From positions 43,647-107,646 of the forward strand of contig PNAJ01000050.1 in NCBI GenBank assembly GCA_003170295.1: a stretch of 64,000 nt of DNA, read 5' to 3'. The notes beneath the pieces are model-generated. The model was not told the origin of the DNA. It saw nothing but the letters and a program-made list of their open reading frames with translations, and did no database searches. The translations under genes were made by a program, and so were the position numbers. Every line of letters begins with the position of its first letter. The stretch's first letter is position 1. Source of the DNA: Bryobacterales bacterium. Lineage in GTDB: Bacteria; Acidobacteriota; Terriglobia; Bryobacterales; Bryobacteraceae. Shown here piece after piece: positions 42,256-51,242 of the stretch.

Positions 42256-44664
42256 TTGAGGTATCATGCGAGATTGTCTCGCAATACCTCTTCTCTCCCG
42301 ATCCTTCTTTTGTTATTTGCCGGCAGCGGGTGCGCGGCGCTGATTTATGAGGTGGTTTGGTTCCAGTTATTGCAACTGGTGCTCGGGTCGTCCGCGGTGT
42401 CGCTGGGCGTCTTGTTGGGCACGTACATGGGCGGGATGTGCGTGGGGAGCGTGCTGCTATCGCGGGTGATTTCGCGGCGCGAGCATCCGCTGCGGATTTA
42501 CGGATTGATCGAGTTGGGGATCGGAGTGTTCGGGGTCGCGGTGCTGTTCGGGATTCCGATGCTGAACGGGATTTACACGGCGGCGGTCGGCGACGGATTG
42601 CCGTCGATCCTGCTGCGGGGATTGGTCGCGGCGATTTGCCTGCTGCCGCCGACCGTACTGATGGGCGCGTCGCTGCCGGCGATCGGGCGATGGGTGGAGT
42701 CGACGCCCGAAGGTATTTCGTGGTTGGGGCTATTCTACGGCGGCAACATTGCGGGCGCGGTGTTCGGGTGCTTGTTCGCGGGGTTCTACCTGTTGCGGGT
42801 CCACGATATGGGCGTCGCGACTTACGCGGCGGCGGGGATCAACGTCGCGGTGGCTCTTGCTAGTTTTTGGTTGAGGTCGAGGGCGGATTATTCTCCAGTC
42901 GAGGTACCTGCATCGAAAAGGGCAAGTGGGGCTTGGCCGGTTTACACGGCAATCGCACTATCGGGCCTGTGCGCGCTGGGTGCGGAGGTGGTGTGGACGC
43001 GGTTGCTCGCGTTGATGCTGGGGGCGACGGTCTACACATTTTCAATCATCCTGGCGGTGTTTCTGATTGGGTTGGGAATCGGGAGCAGTGGAGGATCCGT
43101 GTGGACGCGCACGCTGAAGCGTCCGCGGGTGGCGCTGGGGGCGTGTCAATTGACGCTCGCGTTCGCGATTGCGTGGACGGCATACGCGGTCGCGGACCTT
43201 ATTCCGTCGTGGCCCTTTAATCCTTTGGCGGTCACGAATCCGTGGCGACTCTTTAGAATCGATTTCCTGATGTGCCTGTTCGCAATTCTGCCGCCAGCGC
43301 TGCTGTGGGGCTTGAGTTTTCCGCTGGCGCTGGCGGCGATGGCGGGGAAAGACCAAGACGACTTTAACCAAGATGGGGGTGCACTGGTCGGCAAGGTGTA
43401 CGCGGCGAATACGGTGGGAGCGATTTTTGGCGCTGTCGGATTTAGTATCGTGCTGATCCCGTGGGTGGGAACGCAGGGGTCGCAACAAGCTCTCATTGCG
43501 CTGTCGGTGGTGGCGGGGCTCGTCATGTTTCATAAGGCGGGGTTGAGTGGGGCAGGGTATTTCGCTGTGGGCGCGGCTACGCTGGTCACGATTTTTCTTT
43601 TTTACACGGTTGAGGAAGTGCCGTGGCTGGCGATCGCGTATGGGCGGCGGATGTCGTTGCAGACGGCGCCGGGGAAACCTCTTTATATCGGGGAGGGACG
43701 CAATTCGTCGGTGGTGGTTTCGCGGCTGGAGGGCGGGCAGATCTATTTTCACGTCAGCGGAAAAGTGGAGGCGTCGACGGAGCCTTACGACATGCGGCTG
43801 CAACGCATGCTGGGGCACATACCGGCGCTGATTCACGAGAAACCGAAGTCGGTACTGGTGGTCGGGTTTGGCGCGGGTGTTACGGCGGGGACGTTCGTGG
43901 TGCATCCTGATATTGAGAACATCACGATTTGCGAGATCGAGCCGCTGATCCCACAGGCGTCGTCGAGATATTTCGCGACGGAGAATCACGATGTGTTTCA
44001 CGATCGCCGGACGCGGATGATTTACGACGACGCGCGGCATTTCGTGCTGACGACGAAGGAGAAATTTGACATTATTACGTCGGACCCAATTCATCCTTGG
44101 GTGAAGGGCACGGCGACGCTGTACTCGAAAGAGTATTTCGAGCTGGTGAAGAAGCATCTGAATCCGGGCGGTGTAATTACGCAGTGGGTACCTCTTTATG
44201 AGAGCGACTTCGAAACGGTCAAAAGTGAGCTCGCGACGTTTTTTGACGTTTTTCCGAAGGGAACGATCTGGGGCAACGACATCAGCGGCGAAGGCTACGA
44301 TCTGGTGTTGCTGGCGCAGGCGGAGCCGACGAAAATAAATCTGGATGCTTTAGATCAGCGCCTAAGGCGCGACGATCACAAGTTAGTCGCGCGGTCGCTG
44401 GCCGAGGTGAATTTCCATACCGTTCCGCAACTGCTGGGAACTTATGCGGGGCAGGCATCGGATCTAAAGAGCTGGTTGGAGGGGGCGCAGATCAATCGGG
44501 ATTTGAATCTGCGATTGCAGTATTTAGCTGGAATGGGCCTGAATTACGATAAACCGGGGTACATCTACAGCGAGATGCTGACGCGGAGGAAGCCTGCGCC
44601 CGAGATTTTCTCCGGCTCCGGCGAGAACATTGCGGCATTTCTCGCTTCGGTCGGTCAGCCGTGA
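42256..44664 (+). CDS. Polytopic membrane protein fused to a spermidine-synthase-like methyltransferase-fold domain
   Basis: 802 residues if TTG 42256 is the start; TTG 42274 is an alternative. The N-terminal ~460 residues hold about twelve membrane helices (FAGSGCAALIYEVVWFQLL, GTYMGGMCVGSVLL, GASLPAIGRW), a transporter-like bundle. Residues about 470-720 form a SpeE-like Rossmann domain with VLVVGFGAGVTAGTFV (cofactor glycines), ICEIEPLIPQASSRYF, MIYDDARHFVLTT and DIITSDPIHPWVKG. Such fusions are common and mostly uncharacterised; aminopropyl transfer is not certain because polyamine-site residues are only partly recognisable. A strong hairpin covers the start region. Confidence 0.75.
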   Translation: MRYHARLSRNTSSLPILLLLFAGSGCAALIYEVVWFQLLQLVLGSSAVSLGVLLGTYMGGMCVGSVLLSRVISRREHPLRIYGLIELGIGVFGVAVLFGIPMLNGIYTAAVGDGLPSILLRGLVAAICLLPPTVLMGASLPAIGRWVESTPEGISWLGLFYGGNIAGAVFGCLFAGFYLLRVHDMGVATYAAAGINVAVALASFWLRSRADYSPVEVPASKRASGAWPVYTAIALSGLCALGAEVVWTRLLALMLGATVYTFSIILAVFLIGLGIGSSGGSVWTRTLKRPRVALGACQLTLAFAIAWTAYAVADLIPSWPFNPLAVTNPWRLFRIDFLMCLFAILPPALLWGLSFPLALAAMAGKDQDDFNQDGGALVGKVYAANTVGAIFGAVGFSIVLIPWVGTQGSQQALIALSVVAGLVMFHKAGLSGAGYFAVGAATLVTIFLFYTVEEVPWLAIAYGRRMSLQTAPGKPLYIGEGRNSSVVVSRLEGGQIYFHVSGKVEASTEPYDMRLQRMLGHIPALIHEKPKSVLVVGFGAGVTAGTFVVHPDIENITICEIEPLIPQASSRYFATENHDVFHDRRTRMIYDDARHFVLTTKEKFDIITSDPIHPWVKGTATLYSKEYFELVKKHLNPGGVITQWVPLYESDFETVKSELATFFDVFPKGTIWGNDISGEGYDLVLLAQAEPTKINLDALDQRLRRDDHKLVARSLAEVNFHTVPQLLGTYAGQASDLKSWLEGAQINRDLNLRLQYLAGMGLNYDKPGYIYSEMLTRRKPAPEIFSGSGENIAAFLASVGQP
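42258..42290 (+). promoter_or_regulatory. Stem-loop over the translation start of the spermidine-synthase-like gene
   Basis: GAGGTAT pairs with ATACCTC and, inside, GCGAGA pairs with TCTCGC around a TTG loop. The structure begins two bases after TTG 42256 and places TTG 42274 in the loop. Possible translational control; a repeat remnant is the alternative. Confidence 0.45.
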
Positions 44665-45425
44665 GCTTCGAACAGAAGGCTCATGCAGGTGACTCCTGCC
44701 TCGGCCTTTTGCAGTTCGGAGACGTCGATGGGAAGTACGTCGAAGCCTGAGGATTCGAGGATTTCACAAGTGTGGGGGAAGCTTGATGGCACCAGGAGTT
44801 TGGTGCCGATGGGAAGCACGTCGGCGGCGGAGGGCTCGTTGCCGGCGACATCGATGATCTTGAAATCGCGGAAGGCTTTCGCGTCGATCCATTTGCGATT
44901 GGCGAGGATCACGTCGCTGCCGGCCCAGCATGCTCCGCTTTTGAGATGTAAGCAGCCCTGGACTTCCACGGGGACGACGTGATAGCCGAAGGGTTTGAGA
45001 AGATCCGCCAGTTGTTCGACGCCTGCGCGGTTGGTGCGTTGTGAGAGGCCGACGTATAGCGCGTTGCCGACGTGCACGACGTCGCCGCCTTCCAGGGTCG
45101 CTGGGTCGAGGATGTAGCGGGTGCCGCGAAAGGGCGATAGAGCCTGTGCGATGCTCTGGGTCTCGCCGCGTCGCGACTCGGCTCCTGGGCGCGCGATGAT
45201 CGCGACCTCATCGAGTACTATTGCCGCGTCCTCAACGAACACGCTATCGGGAAACTCAGGATCGGCTGGGAGGGAGACTACATGCACGCCTAGCTCGGTG
45301 AGACACGCTTCGTAGGCGCGATGCTGCTCGATTGCTTTCGCGACGTCGATCGGTTGACGGTCCAGGAACGTCAGTTCGCAAGCGGCGAAGTTCGGACTTA
45401 CTTGTCTGGTCAACGCCCGCAGCAT
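44655..45425 (-). CDS. ddaH: Dimethylarginine dimethylaminohydrolase (DDAH)-like amidinohydrolase
   Basis: 256 residues of the guanidino-group hydrolase fold. The substrate motif FVEDAAIV, the LEGGDVVHVG acidic strand, the catalytic His in GCLHLKSG and the nucleophile C247 in EAGVTCMSLLF are all intact. Would hydrolyse methylarginines to citrulline. Convergent with the spermidine-synthase-like gene (ten-base overlap) and divergent from mtgA with 24 bases between starts. Related enzymes use other guanidino compounds, but the length fits DDAH. Confidence 0.85.
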   Translation of the reverse strand: MLRALTRQVSPNFAACELTFLDRQPIDVAKAIEQHRAYEACLTELGVHVVSLPADPEFPDSVFVEDAAIVLDEVAIIARPGAESRRGETQSIAQALSPFRGTRYILDPATLEGGDVVHVGNALYVGLSQRTNRAGVEQLADLLKPFGYHVVPVEVQGCLHLKSGACWAGSDVILANRKWIDAKAFRDFKIIDVAGNEPSAADVLPIGTKLLVPSSFPHTCEILESSGFDVLPIDVSELQKAEAGVTCMSLLFEAHG

Positions 45426-45449
45426 TCAGGTCACTATGATAAGACAAGA

Positions 45450-46124
45450 GTGGTAATTCGCTGGTTGATTCGTTTCGTGAAATGGTCGCTGCTGTTCGTG
45501 GCGGGACTGTATTTATTCTGGATTTCCACGCTGGTGATGTTGAAGTTCGTGGATCCTCCCACAACGGGTGTCCAGCTTCAGCGTTACTTCGAAGCCAAGA
45601 TCGACGGCAAGCCGTATCACAAGAAGATTGTCTTCAAACCGCTTTGGCAGATATCGCCGCAGTTGCAGCACGCCGTGATTGCGTCTGAGGACGGGCGATT
45701 TTATATTCATCACGGCGTGGACTGGGAAGAGACGCGAAAGGTCGCGGAGGCTAGTGAAGAGAATGGAAAGCTTGGGCGCGGCGCGTCGACTATTACGCAG
45801 CAGCTCGTTAAGAATTTGTTTTTCACGACGCATCGGAACCCTTTGCGGAAGGCCTTTGAATATACGCTTGCGCCGCTGGCGGACACCATTCTCGGGAAGC
45901 AGCGCGAGTTGGAACTCTATCTGAACATCGTCGAGTGGGGGCCTGGGGTATGGGGCGCGGAGGCTGCGTCGCAGTATCACTATCACACTTCCGCGGCGAA
46001 GCTCGACCGCGAGCAGGCGGCGAGACTCGCGGCGTGTTTGCCTTCGCCTCGCAGAAGAAGACCTGCACGGATGAATGATTTCAGCACGTCGATTATGGAT
46101 CGGATGCGGATGATGGATTGGTAA
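45450..46124 (+). CDS. mtgA: Monofunctional peptidoglycan glycosyltransferase
   Basis: 224 residues from GTG 45450. N-terminal anchor helix (LLFVAGLYLFWISTLVML), then the GT51 domain with catalytic E80 in VIASEDGRFYIHHGVDW, GRGASTITQQLVKNLFF, the lysine/arginine helix RNPLRKAFEYTLA and LELYLNIVEWGPGVWGAEAA. Polymerises lipid II into glycan strands without crosslinking. There is no transpeptidase domain, so it is MtgA and not a class A PBP. Convergent with cinA, five bases apart. Confidence 0.93.
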   Translation: MVIRWLIRFVKWSLLFVAGLYLFWISTLVMLKFVDPPTTGVQLQRYFEAKIDGKPYHKKIVFKPLWQISPQLQHAVIASEDGRFYIHHGVDWEETRKVAEASEENGKLGRGASTITQQLVKNLFFTTHRNPLRKAFEYTLAPLADTILGKQRELELYLNIVEWGPGVWGAEAASQYHYHTSAAKLDREQAARLAACLPSPRRRRPARMNDFSTSIMDRMRMMDW

Positions 46125-46129
46125 GACGT

Positions 46130-47365
46130 TTAACTGAGCTTGCGGCGAAGAAAATCGAGAGCGGTCTGCGCGGCCGTGATTCGCACGCGAGTGCGATCGC
46201 CGGGGAGTTGAACGCGGCGCGCTTCCGCTGGCTGATCGGGACCGGCGAATCCGAGGATGACCGTGCCGACAGGAGCTCCGGTGGCGCTTTCGGGACCTGC
46301 TTCACCGGTGACGGAGATTGCGTAAGTCGAGCCGGTGTGTTTGCGCGCGCCCTCGGCCATGGCACATGCGACTTCTTCGCTGACGGCGGTGTGCGCGTCG
46401 AGAAGTTGCCGATTCACGCCGAGCAGTTGCTCTTTCATGAAATCGCTATAGGCCAGAAAGCCGCCGACGAAGTATTTCGAGCTTCCCGCGATGGCTGTGA
46501 TGCGCTGTCCCAGCATGCCTCCGGTGCAGCTTTCGGCGACGCTTAACGTTGCGCTAAGTTTGACGAGCATCGCGCCGATGACGGCTTCGAGCGCGTCGCC
46601 ATTGCGCGAATAAATGCGGTCGCCGAGCAACGCTTCGATGGGCGGACAGACCTCGTCCAGCAGTGCTTCGGCTTCCGCGGCTGTCGTGCAGCGGGCGCGC
46701 AGATGGATTTGGATGTCGCTGGGAGCGGCGAGAATCGTAGTCACAGGATTCGTATAGTTCGTATATACGGGCGCGATCAATTGATCGAGATCGGATTCGC
46801 CCATTCCGGCCACCCGATAGAAGCGAGCGCGAATCACTTGCGCGGGAAGGCGGAGCGCGAGGCGCGGCACGCAGTGATCGGTGAACATCGGCTTCATCTC
46901 ATGAGGAGGGCCGGGGAGCAGCATCGCGACGCGATTGTGGTGCTCCAGCCACTGGCCGCACGCGGTGCCGTTGGGATTAGGGAGAGCCTCCGCGCCATCG
47001 ACCGCGTATGCCTGGCGCAGATTGATCTCCGCCATTTTTCGATTCATGCGGCGAAAACGTTCCGCGATGGCGTCGCGCAGGTCTTCTCGAAAAATCAGCT
47101 TACGGCCTGTTGCCGCGGCGACGGCGTCACGGGTCAGATCGTCCTCGGTTGGGCCGAGGCCTCCGGTGAGGATCACGATCTCTACACGCGCGAGCGCTTC
47201 GCGAATCGAGGCGGTGAGGAGGTCGCGATCGTCGCCTACGACCATCTTGCGACGCACTTCGACACCGAGTGCGTTGAGCTGGTCAGTGAGGAAAAGAGAG
47301 TTGGTATCGACGCGCTGCGAGGTGAGCAGCTCCGAACCAACGGCGATGATTTCGGCTTCGGCCAT
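46130..47365 (-). CDS. cinA: CinA-like protein (MoCF domain plus nicotinamide-nucleotide deamidase domain)
   Basis: 411 residues. The N-terminal COG1058/MoCF domain (1-170) has AEIIAVGSELLTSQRVDTNS, VILTGGLGPTEDDLTRDAV and MLLPGPPHEMKPM; it hydrolyses ADP-ribose in characterised CinA proteins. The C-terminal PncC domain (about 260-410) has TLSVAESCTGGMLGQRITAI and YAISVTGEAGPESATGAPVG, which deamidates NMN. ATG start at 47365. Full length, nothing unusual. Confidence 0.92.
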   Translation of the reverse strand: MAEAEIIAVGSELLTSQRVDTNSLFLTDQLNALGVEVRRKMVVGDDRDLLTASIREALARVEIVILTGGLGPTEDDLTRDAVAAATGRKLIFREDLRDAIAERFRRMNRKMAEINLRQAYAVDGAEALPNPNGTACGQWLEHHNRVAMLLPGPPHEMKPMFTDHCVPRLALRLPAQVIRARFYRVAGMGESDLDQLIAPVYTNYTNPVTTILAAPSDIQIHLRARCTTAAEAEALLDEVCPPIEALLGDRIYSRNGDALEAVIGAMLVKLSATLSVAESCTGGMLGQRITAIAGSSKYFVGGFLAYSDFMKEQLLGVNRQLLDAHTAVSEEVACAMAEGARKHTGSTYAISVTGEAGPESATGAPVGTVILGFAGPDQPAEARRVQLPGDRTRVRITAAQTALDFLRRKLS

Positions 47366-47381
47366 TCCAGACTTCTATATT

Positions 47382-47453
47382 GGCAGGGCATGGCCCTGCC
47401 CCACAATTACAGCTTGGAGTCGATCGCTCCCCTGCGGTCGCGGCTCGGTAGAG
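47382..47453. repeat. Hairpin GGCAGGGC-ATG-GCCCTGCC and family A repeat copy
   Basis: The hairpin is at 47382-47400; the A repeat (CGCTCCCCTGCGGTCGCGGC, then TCGGTAGAG) at 47425-47453 fills the gap between cinA and the propeller gene. Confidence 0.8.
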
Positions 47454-47466
47454 TTTGAGCGTAGTA

Positions 47467-48477
47467 TCAGGGGAGCCGACAGCCTTCGATGCCGACATCG
47501 ACGCGATAGATGGAATTATTGGTCGCCAGAATCATCGATTTCGACGGCGCGAAGGCCAGGCCTACGATGGCGGGACCGGAGAGAAACAGCTCCGCTTTCG
47601 CGTCGGGCGCGATGCGGACGATGCCTCGGCGGCCTTCGAGCGATGCCGAAACGTACAAGTTGCCCTTCGCATCGAACGCCATGCCTTGCGGGCGGCCGAG
47701 GCCGCGGTAAAACACGCCGACATGTCCGTCCGTCGTGATGCGCTGCACGGCATCGAAGCTCGATGTGGTGGGACCGGTGACGTAAAGACACTGGTCGGGG
47801 CCGAAGGCCAGGTGATACGCGGCAATGGACGGCTCGATGGTGGCGAAGACGTAAATCTGGCGCTCGCGGCTGATTTTGAAAATGGTCCCGCTGCGGTCGC
47901 CGACGTAGAGAAAATCCTGGTGGTCGAATGCGATGCCGGTGGCGACGCCCATTCCTTCGACGTAGACGGCGAGGTTGCCGCCGGACGAGACCTGATAGAC
48001 GACGCCATCGTGACGGCTGGACGCGTAGAGCACGCCCTCGGCATCCATGGCGAGTCCGGTAGCGTTCATCAGATCGGAGACGAGGGGGCGCGCGTGATGA
48101 TGCGTATCGATTTTATAAATCGACACGGGAGCCTTCTGGCCGGGCGATCCGCTGAACGTCGTATAGATGTTGCCGACGCGGTCGACGACTGGATTCGAAA
48201 CGGGATGCAGGCTGTCGGCGACGAGAATACCGACGTCGCACTTATAGGGCGCGTTGCCGACAGTCATATCGCCCGCTGGCGCGCCATCCGGCACGCGGGC
48301 GATGACGAACGAATCCGAGCCAATGACGATGGGCGCGGAAAGCTCGCCGAATTTCACATGTGGACGGTCCGCGCCGGCGAGGCCTTTTCCGCGAATCTGA
48401 AATTCACCGCCGGGAATGGCGGCCGCGGGCGACACTTCTGAAATCTGCGGACCGTTTGGTGATTTACGAAATGCCAT
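47467..48477 (-). CDS. IPT/TIG plus NHL-type beta-propeller protein
   Basis: 336 residues from ATG 48477, overlapping the pgpA end by 14 bases. Residues about 10-85 form an IPT/TIG immunoglobulin-like domain (ISEVSPAAAIPGGEFQIRGKGL). The rest is a six-bladed SMP-30/NHL-like propeller: repeated G.A.D..G.LY.....G.V blades such as LAMDAEGVLYASSRHDGVVY and MAFDAKGNLYVSASLEGRRG. No signal peptide is apparent. Such proteins bind ligands or partners, or act as lactonases; no catalytic metal set was recognised. Confidence 0.75.
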   Translation of the reverse strand: MAFRKSPNGPQISEVSPAAAIPGGEFQIRGKGLAGADRPHVKFGELSAPIVIGSDSFVIARVPDGAPAGDMTVGNAPYKCDVGILVADSLHPVSNPVVDRVGNIYTTFSGSPGQKAPVSIYKIDTHHHARPLVSDLMNATGLAMDAEGVLYASSRHDGVVYQVSSGGNLAVYVEGMGVATGIAFDHQDFLYVGDRSGTIFKISRERQIYVFATIEPSIAAYHLAFGPDQCLYVTGPTTSSFDAVQRITTDGHVGVFYRGLGRPQGMAFDAKGNLYVSASLEGRRGIVRIAPDAKAELFLSGPAIVGLAFAPSKSMILATNNSIYRVDVGIEGCRLP

Positions 48478-48943
48478 AAAGAAACTTACTAATTGAATTG
48501 TTCCATCCAGCGAGGTACAACACAAGCGCCGCGTAAACGCCGGCGAGCACGTCGTCCATCACAATGCCGGTTCCGCCGGGCAATCGTTCGAGCTGACGGA
48601 CCGGCCAGGGCTTCCAGATATCGAAGGTGCGGAACAGCAGAAATGCTACGATCCATGCGCCAGGCGCGTACCTGAGAGCTCCCGCGAGCGCGATCCACTG
48701 GCCGACCACTTCATCGATCACGACGATCTGCGGGTCCTTGCGTCCGACTTGCAATGCCGTACTGCCCGCCGACCAGATGGCCGGTGCAAGCAGGATCAAT
48801 GCGAGCAGCGCGAAGAACCACGAAGGCTGGTGGCGCAGCGGCCACGCGACGAGGAGCGCTCCGAGGGATCCAACGGTGCCCGGACCTTTAGGGGCGTACC
48901 CGCATCCGAACCAGGTGGCGAGGACGCGCGCAAACGTCTTCAA
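48464..48943 (-). CDS. pgpA: Phosphatidylglycerophosphatase A
   Basis: 159 residues from TTG 48943, which overlaps the yacG stop (TTGA). PgpA family features: [38 protein letters not shown] (acidic catalytic region), [16 protein letters not shown] and [15 protein letters not shown]. Membrane enzyme removing the phosphate from phosphatidylglycerophosphate, the last step to phosphatidylglycerol. Part of the rimO-yacG-pgpA unit. Confidence 0.93.
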   Translation of the reverse strand: MKTFARVLATWFGCGYAPKGPGTVGSLGALLVAWPLRHQPSWFFALLALILLAPAIWSAGSTALQVGRKDPQIVVIDEVVGQWIALAGALRYAPGAWIVAFLLFRTFDIWKPWPVRQLERLPGGTGIVMDDVLAGVYAALVLYLAGWNNSISKFLYGIS

Positions 48944-49113
48944 TTATCCTCGTCATCGTCTGGGCCAGGGAGGTGCGAAAGGTCGGCGGGCGCGGAGATG
49001 ACGTACTTTTCCGAGGCCCAGTTACCTAAATCGATCAGGCGGCAGCGTTCGCTGCAAAAGGGCATCTCGGGATTATCGAGGGTTACGTCCTTTTTGCAAA
49101 TCGGGCATTTCAT
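48940..49113 (-). CDS. yacG: DNA gyrase inhibitor YacG-like zinc-finger protein
   Basis: 57 residues, easily missed by length filters. It reads [14 protein letters not shown] then [19 protein letters not shown], with zinc ligands C3, C6, C20 and C24 exactly as in YacG, and an acidic tail (PDDDEDN). YacG binds GyrB and blocks DNA binding in E. coli. The ATG overlaps the rimO stop (ATGA) and the TGA overlaps the TTG of pgpA (TTGA), so the reading frame is fixed at both ends by coupling. Confidence 0.92.
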   Translation of the reverse strand: MKCPICKKDVTLDNPEMPFCSERCRLIDLGNWASEKYVISAPADLSHLPGPDDDEDN

Positions 49114-50498
49114 ACCAAAGATATTTGAAGTAGTTTTTCCTGCGAGGCGGTGCGGGGCGTGTCCACCAGTTCGCCTGTCAGATCGTAATCGTGAGCCTCG
49201 GTGACGCGCATCGTGCGCATGTCGCCGGATTTAAGAGGCTGCTCGCCCGGGTCCGAGATATAGCAAACGCCGTCGATTTCCGGGGCTTGTGTCGAAAGGC
49301 GGGCTTGCCAGACCAGATCGGAGTCGGCGGATGGGCCCTCGATCAGGACGCGGAATTCTCGGCCGATCAGGGCGCGATTCCGTTTGCGCGAGATTTTTTT
49401 CTGGATCGCCATCAGATGACGCTTCCGATTGTAAATCGTCTTGGCGTCGACTTTTTGATCTAGCCCGAAACTCTTGCTGGTGTCTTCATCGGAATAAGAA
49501 AAGACGCCGAGGCGATCGAACTGCGCGGCTTCGGCGAACTGGCAGAGGGTTTCGAAGTCCTGCTCGGTCTCGCCCGGGAAACCTGCGATCATGCTGGTCC
49601 GAATCGCGACGCCAGGAATGGTCGCGCGGATGCGTTCGATCAATTTGAGGAAGATGTCGCCACTGGCGCCGCGCTTCATGCGCTTCAGAACAGGGGCGCT
49701 GGCATGCTGCAAGGGCATGTCGATGTATTTCACGAGCGACTCGTGCTCGGCGATGGTATCGAGCAGTTTCTGCGTCACCTTGTTGGGATAGCAGTACAGG
49801 AAGCGGACCCATTTTTCGTATTCGGTTTCGATTTGCGCCAGGCGCGCTAGCAGGGTCGCGAGGCCGTCCTTCATGCCGAAATCTTCGCCGTAGCAGGTGG
49901 TGTCCTGGCCGATCAGGTTGATCTCGCGCACGCCTTGCGAAAACAGGCGCGTGGCTTCGGAGATCACCGACTCAAAACGGCGGCTGCGGAATTTGCCGCG
50001 ATATTGAGGAATCACGCAGAAGGTGCAGGGATGGTCGCAGCCCTCGGCGATTTTGATGTACGTGAAATGGCTGGGCGTCGAGAGAACGCGGGGGGTCAGG
50101 TCGTGATAGAGGTACGCTTCGAGAGGATTGTCCCCTTGGTTAACGACGGGCGTCAGGCCTTCGCAGAGCGCCGTGATGCGCTCCAGCTCATTGGTGCCAA
50201 TCACCGCGTCCACTTCCGGCATGTCTTTCTGAATGTCTGCGCGGTAACGCTCGACCAGGCATCCGGCGACGATCAGACGCTGCGCGCGTCCGGTTTTCTT
50301 GTACTCGGCCATTTCGAGAATGGTGTCGACCGACTCCTGCTTGGCGGGATCGATGAAACTGCACGTGTTGACGACGATGACGTCGGCGTCGGAGGGATGC
50401 GGGGTCAATTCGTGACCGCCCGCGACGAGCTGGCCCATCATCACCTCGGTATCGACGAGGTTCTTCGGGCATCCAAGACTGACAAAACCGATTTTCAA
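49110..50498 (-). CDS. rimO: Ribosomal protein S12 methylthiotransferase
   Basis: 462 residues. N-terminal UPF0004 domain with three cluster cysteines ([31 protein letters not shown]), the radical-SAM core with [17 protein letters not shown] (CxxxCxxC) and [14 protein letters not shown], and a C-terminal TRAM domain. Adds a methylthio group to Asp89 of S12. Start ATG 50498 ([13 protein letters not shown]). First gene of the rimO-yacG-pgpA-propeller set. Confidence 0.95.
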   Translation of the reverse strand: MKIGFVSLGCPKNLVDTEVMMGQLVAGGHELTPHPSDADVIVVNTCSFIDPAKQESVDTILEMAEYKKTGRAQRLIVAGCLVERYRADIQKDMPEVDAVIGTNELERITALCEGLTPVVNQGDNPLEAYLYHDLTPRVLSTPSHFTYIKIAEGCDHPCTFCVIPQYRGKFRSRRFESVISEATRLFSQGVREINLIGQDTTCYGEDFGMKDGLATLLARLAQIETEYEKWVRFLYCYPNKVTQKLLDTIAEHESLVKYIDMPLQHASAPVLKRMKRGASGDIFLKLIERIRATIPGVAIRTSMIAGFPGETEQDFETLCQFAEAAQFDRLGVFSYSDEDTSKSFGLDQKVDAKTIYNRKRHLMAIQKKISRKRNRALIGREFRVLIEGPSADSDLVWQARLSTQAPEIDGVCYISDPGEQPLKSGDMRTMRVTEAHDYDLTGELVDTPRTASQEKLLQISLV

Positions 50499-50549
50499 AA
50501 TAGATTCCTGCTGAGGCGGGCTAACTGCAATGATAGCAAAGCTTCTGAT

Positions 50550-50573
50550 CGCTCCCTGTGGTCGCGGCTCGGT
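50550..50573 (+). repeat. Palindromic repeat family A, copy upstream of rimO
   Basis: CGCTCCCTGTGGTCGCGGCT then CGGTAGG. It sits in the 265-base gap between rimO and msrA, which holds no gene. Confidence 0.85.
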
Positions 50574-50693
50574 AGGCGCCGGCTGGATGGGATCGGTACG
50601 CTTGCGGGGCGCGACATTCGGCCGTTTGTCCGCATGCTACGCATGGCGGTTCAGCGGCGGCTGGGCAACGATAGAAATGGAAACGCAACCGGA

Positions 50694-50743
50694 AGAGCCG
50701 CCTCGAAAGGGCGGCTGCCGCCAAAATTGGCCACCCCACAAGA
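50694..50743 (+). repeat. Palindromic repeat family C, copy 3
   Basis: AGAGCCGCCTCGAAAGGGCG then GCCGCCAAAATTGGCC and CCACAAGA; same family as 19634 and 34587. Confidence 0.85.
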
Positions 50744-50763
50744 GGCGAGCCACTGGTTTTCCG

Positions 50764-51231
50764 CTAGATGTGACACTGGGACAGGCCGCGCTTTTCGAGG
50801 TATTGCTGATGGTACTCCTCGGCGCGCCAGAACTCGGTGGCGGGTGATATCTCAGTTACTATGGGCCGCGGAAAACGGCTTTGCGCGGCGTCGCGAGAGG
50901 CCTTCGCCTGCGCTTCCTGCTCCGGAGAATGATAGAAGATCGCGGAACGGTATTGTGTGCCGACATCGGGGCCCTGGCGATTCAGCGTGGTCGGGTTGTG
51001 ATTATCCCAGAACACTTCCAGGATGTCGTGATAGCTCACCACCTCGGGATCAAACGTTACTTCGAGCACCTCGGCGTGTCCGGTCGAATCCGTACAGACG
51101 TCTTTATATGTGGGGTTTTTCAGCTTGCCGCCCATGTAGCCGACTTGCGTGGATTTCACGCCAGCAAGCCTCCGGTACGTCGCTTCGACGCCCCAAAAAC
51201 ATCCCGCACCTAAGGTCGCTTTTTCCAACAT
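50764..51231 (-). CDS. msrA: Peptide-methionine (S)-S-oxide reductase
   Basis: 155 residues starting MLEKATLGAGCFWGVEA; the GCFWG motif gives catalytic C11. Other family runs are VGYMGGKLKNPTYKDVCTDSTGHAEVLEVTFDP, shortened here by one residue to the usual spacing, and DVGTQYRSAIFYH. Reduces methionine-S-sulfoxide in oxidised proteins. The resolving cysteine of longer MsrA forms is represented only by the C-terminal Cys in LSQCHI. Confidence 0.95.
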   Translation of the reverse strand: MLEKATLGAGCFWGVEATYRRLAGVKSTQVGYMGGKLKNPTYKDVCTDSTGHAEVLEVTFDPEVVSYHDILEVFWDNHNPTTLNRQGPDVGTQYRSAIFYHSPEQEAQAKASRDAAQSRFPRPIVTEISPATEFWRAEEYHQQYLEKRGLSQCHI

Positions 51232-51242
51232 GGCTACTTCTA

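Noticed and set aside
13647..50743. Regularly recurring repeats as a CRISPR array
   Set aside because: Copies are kilobases apart, in both orientations, with no unique spacers of constant length and no cas genes.
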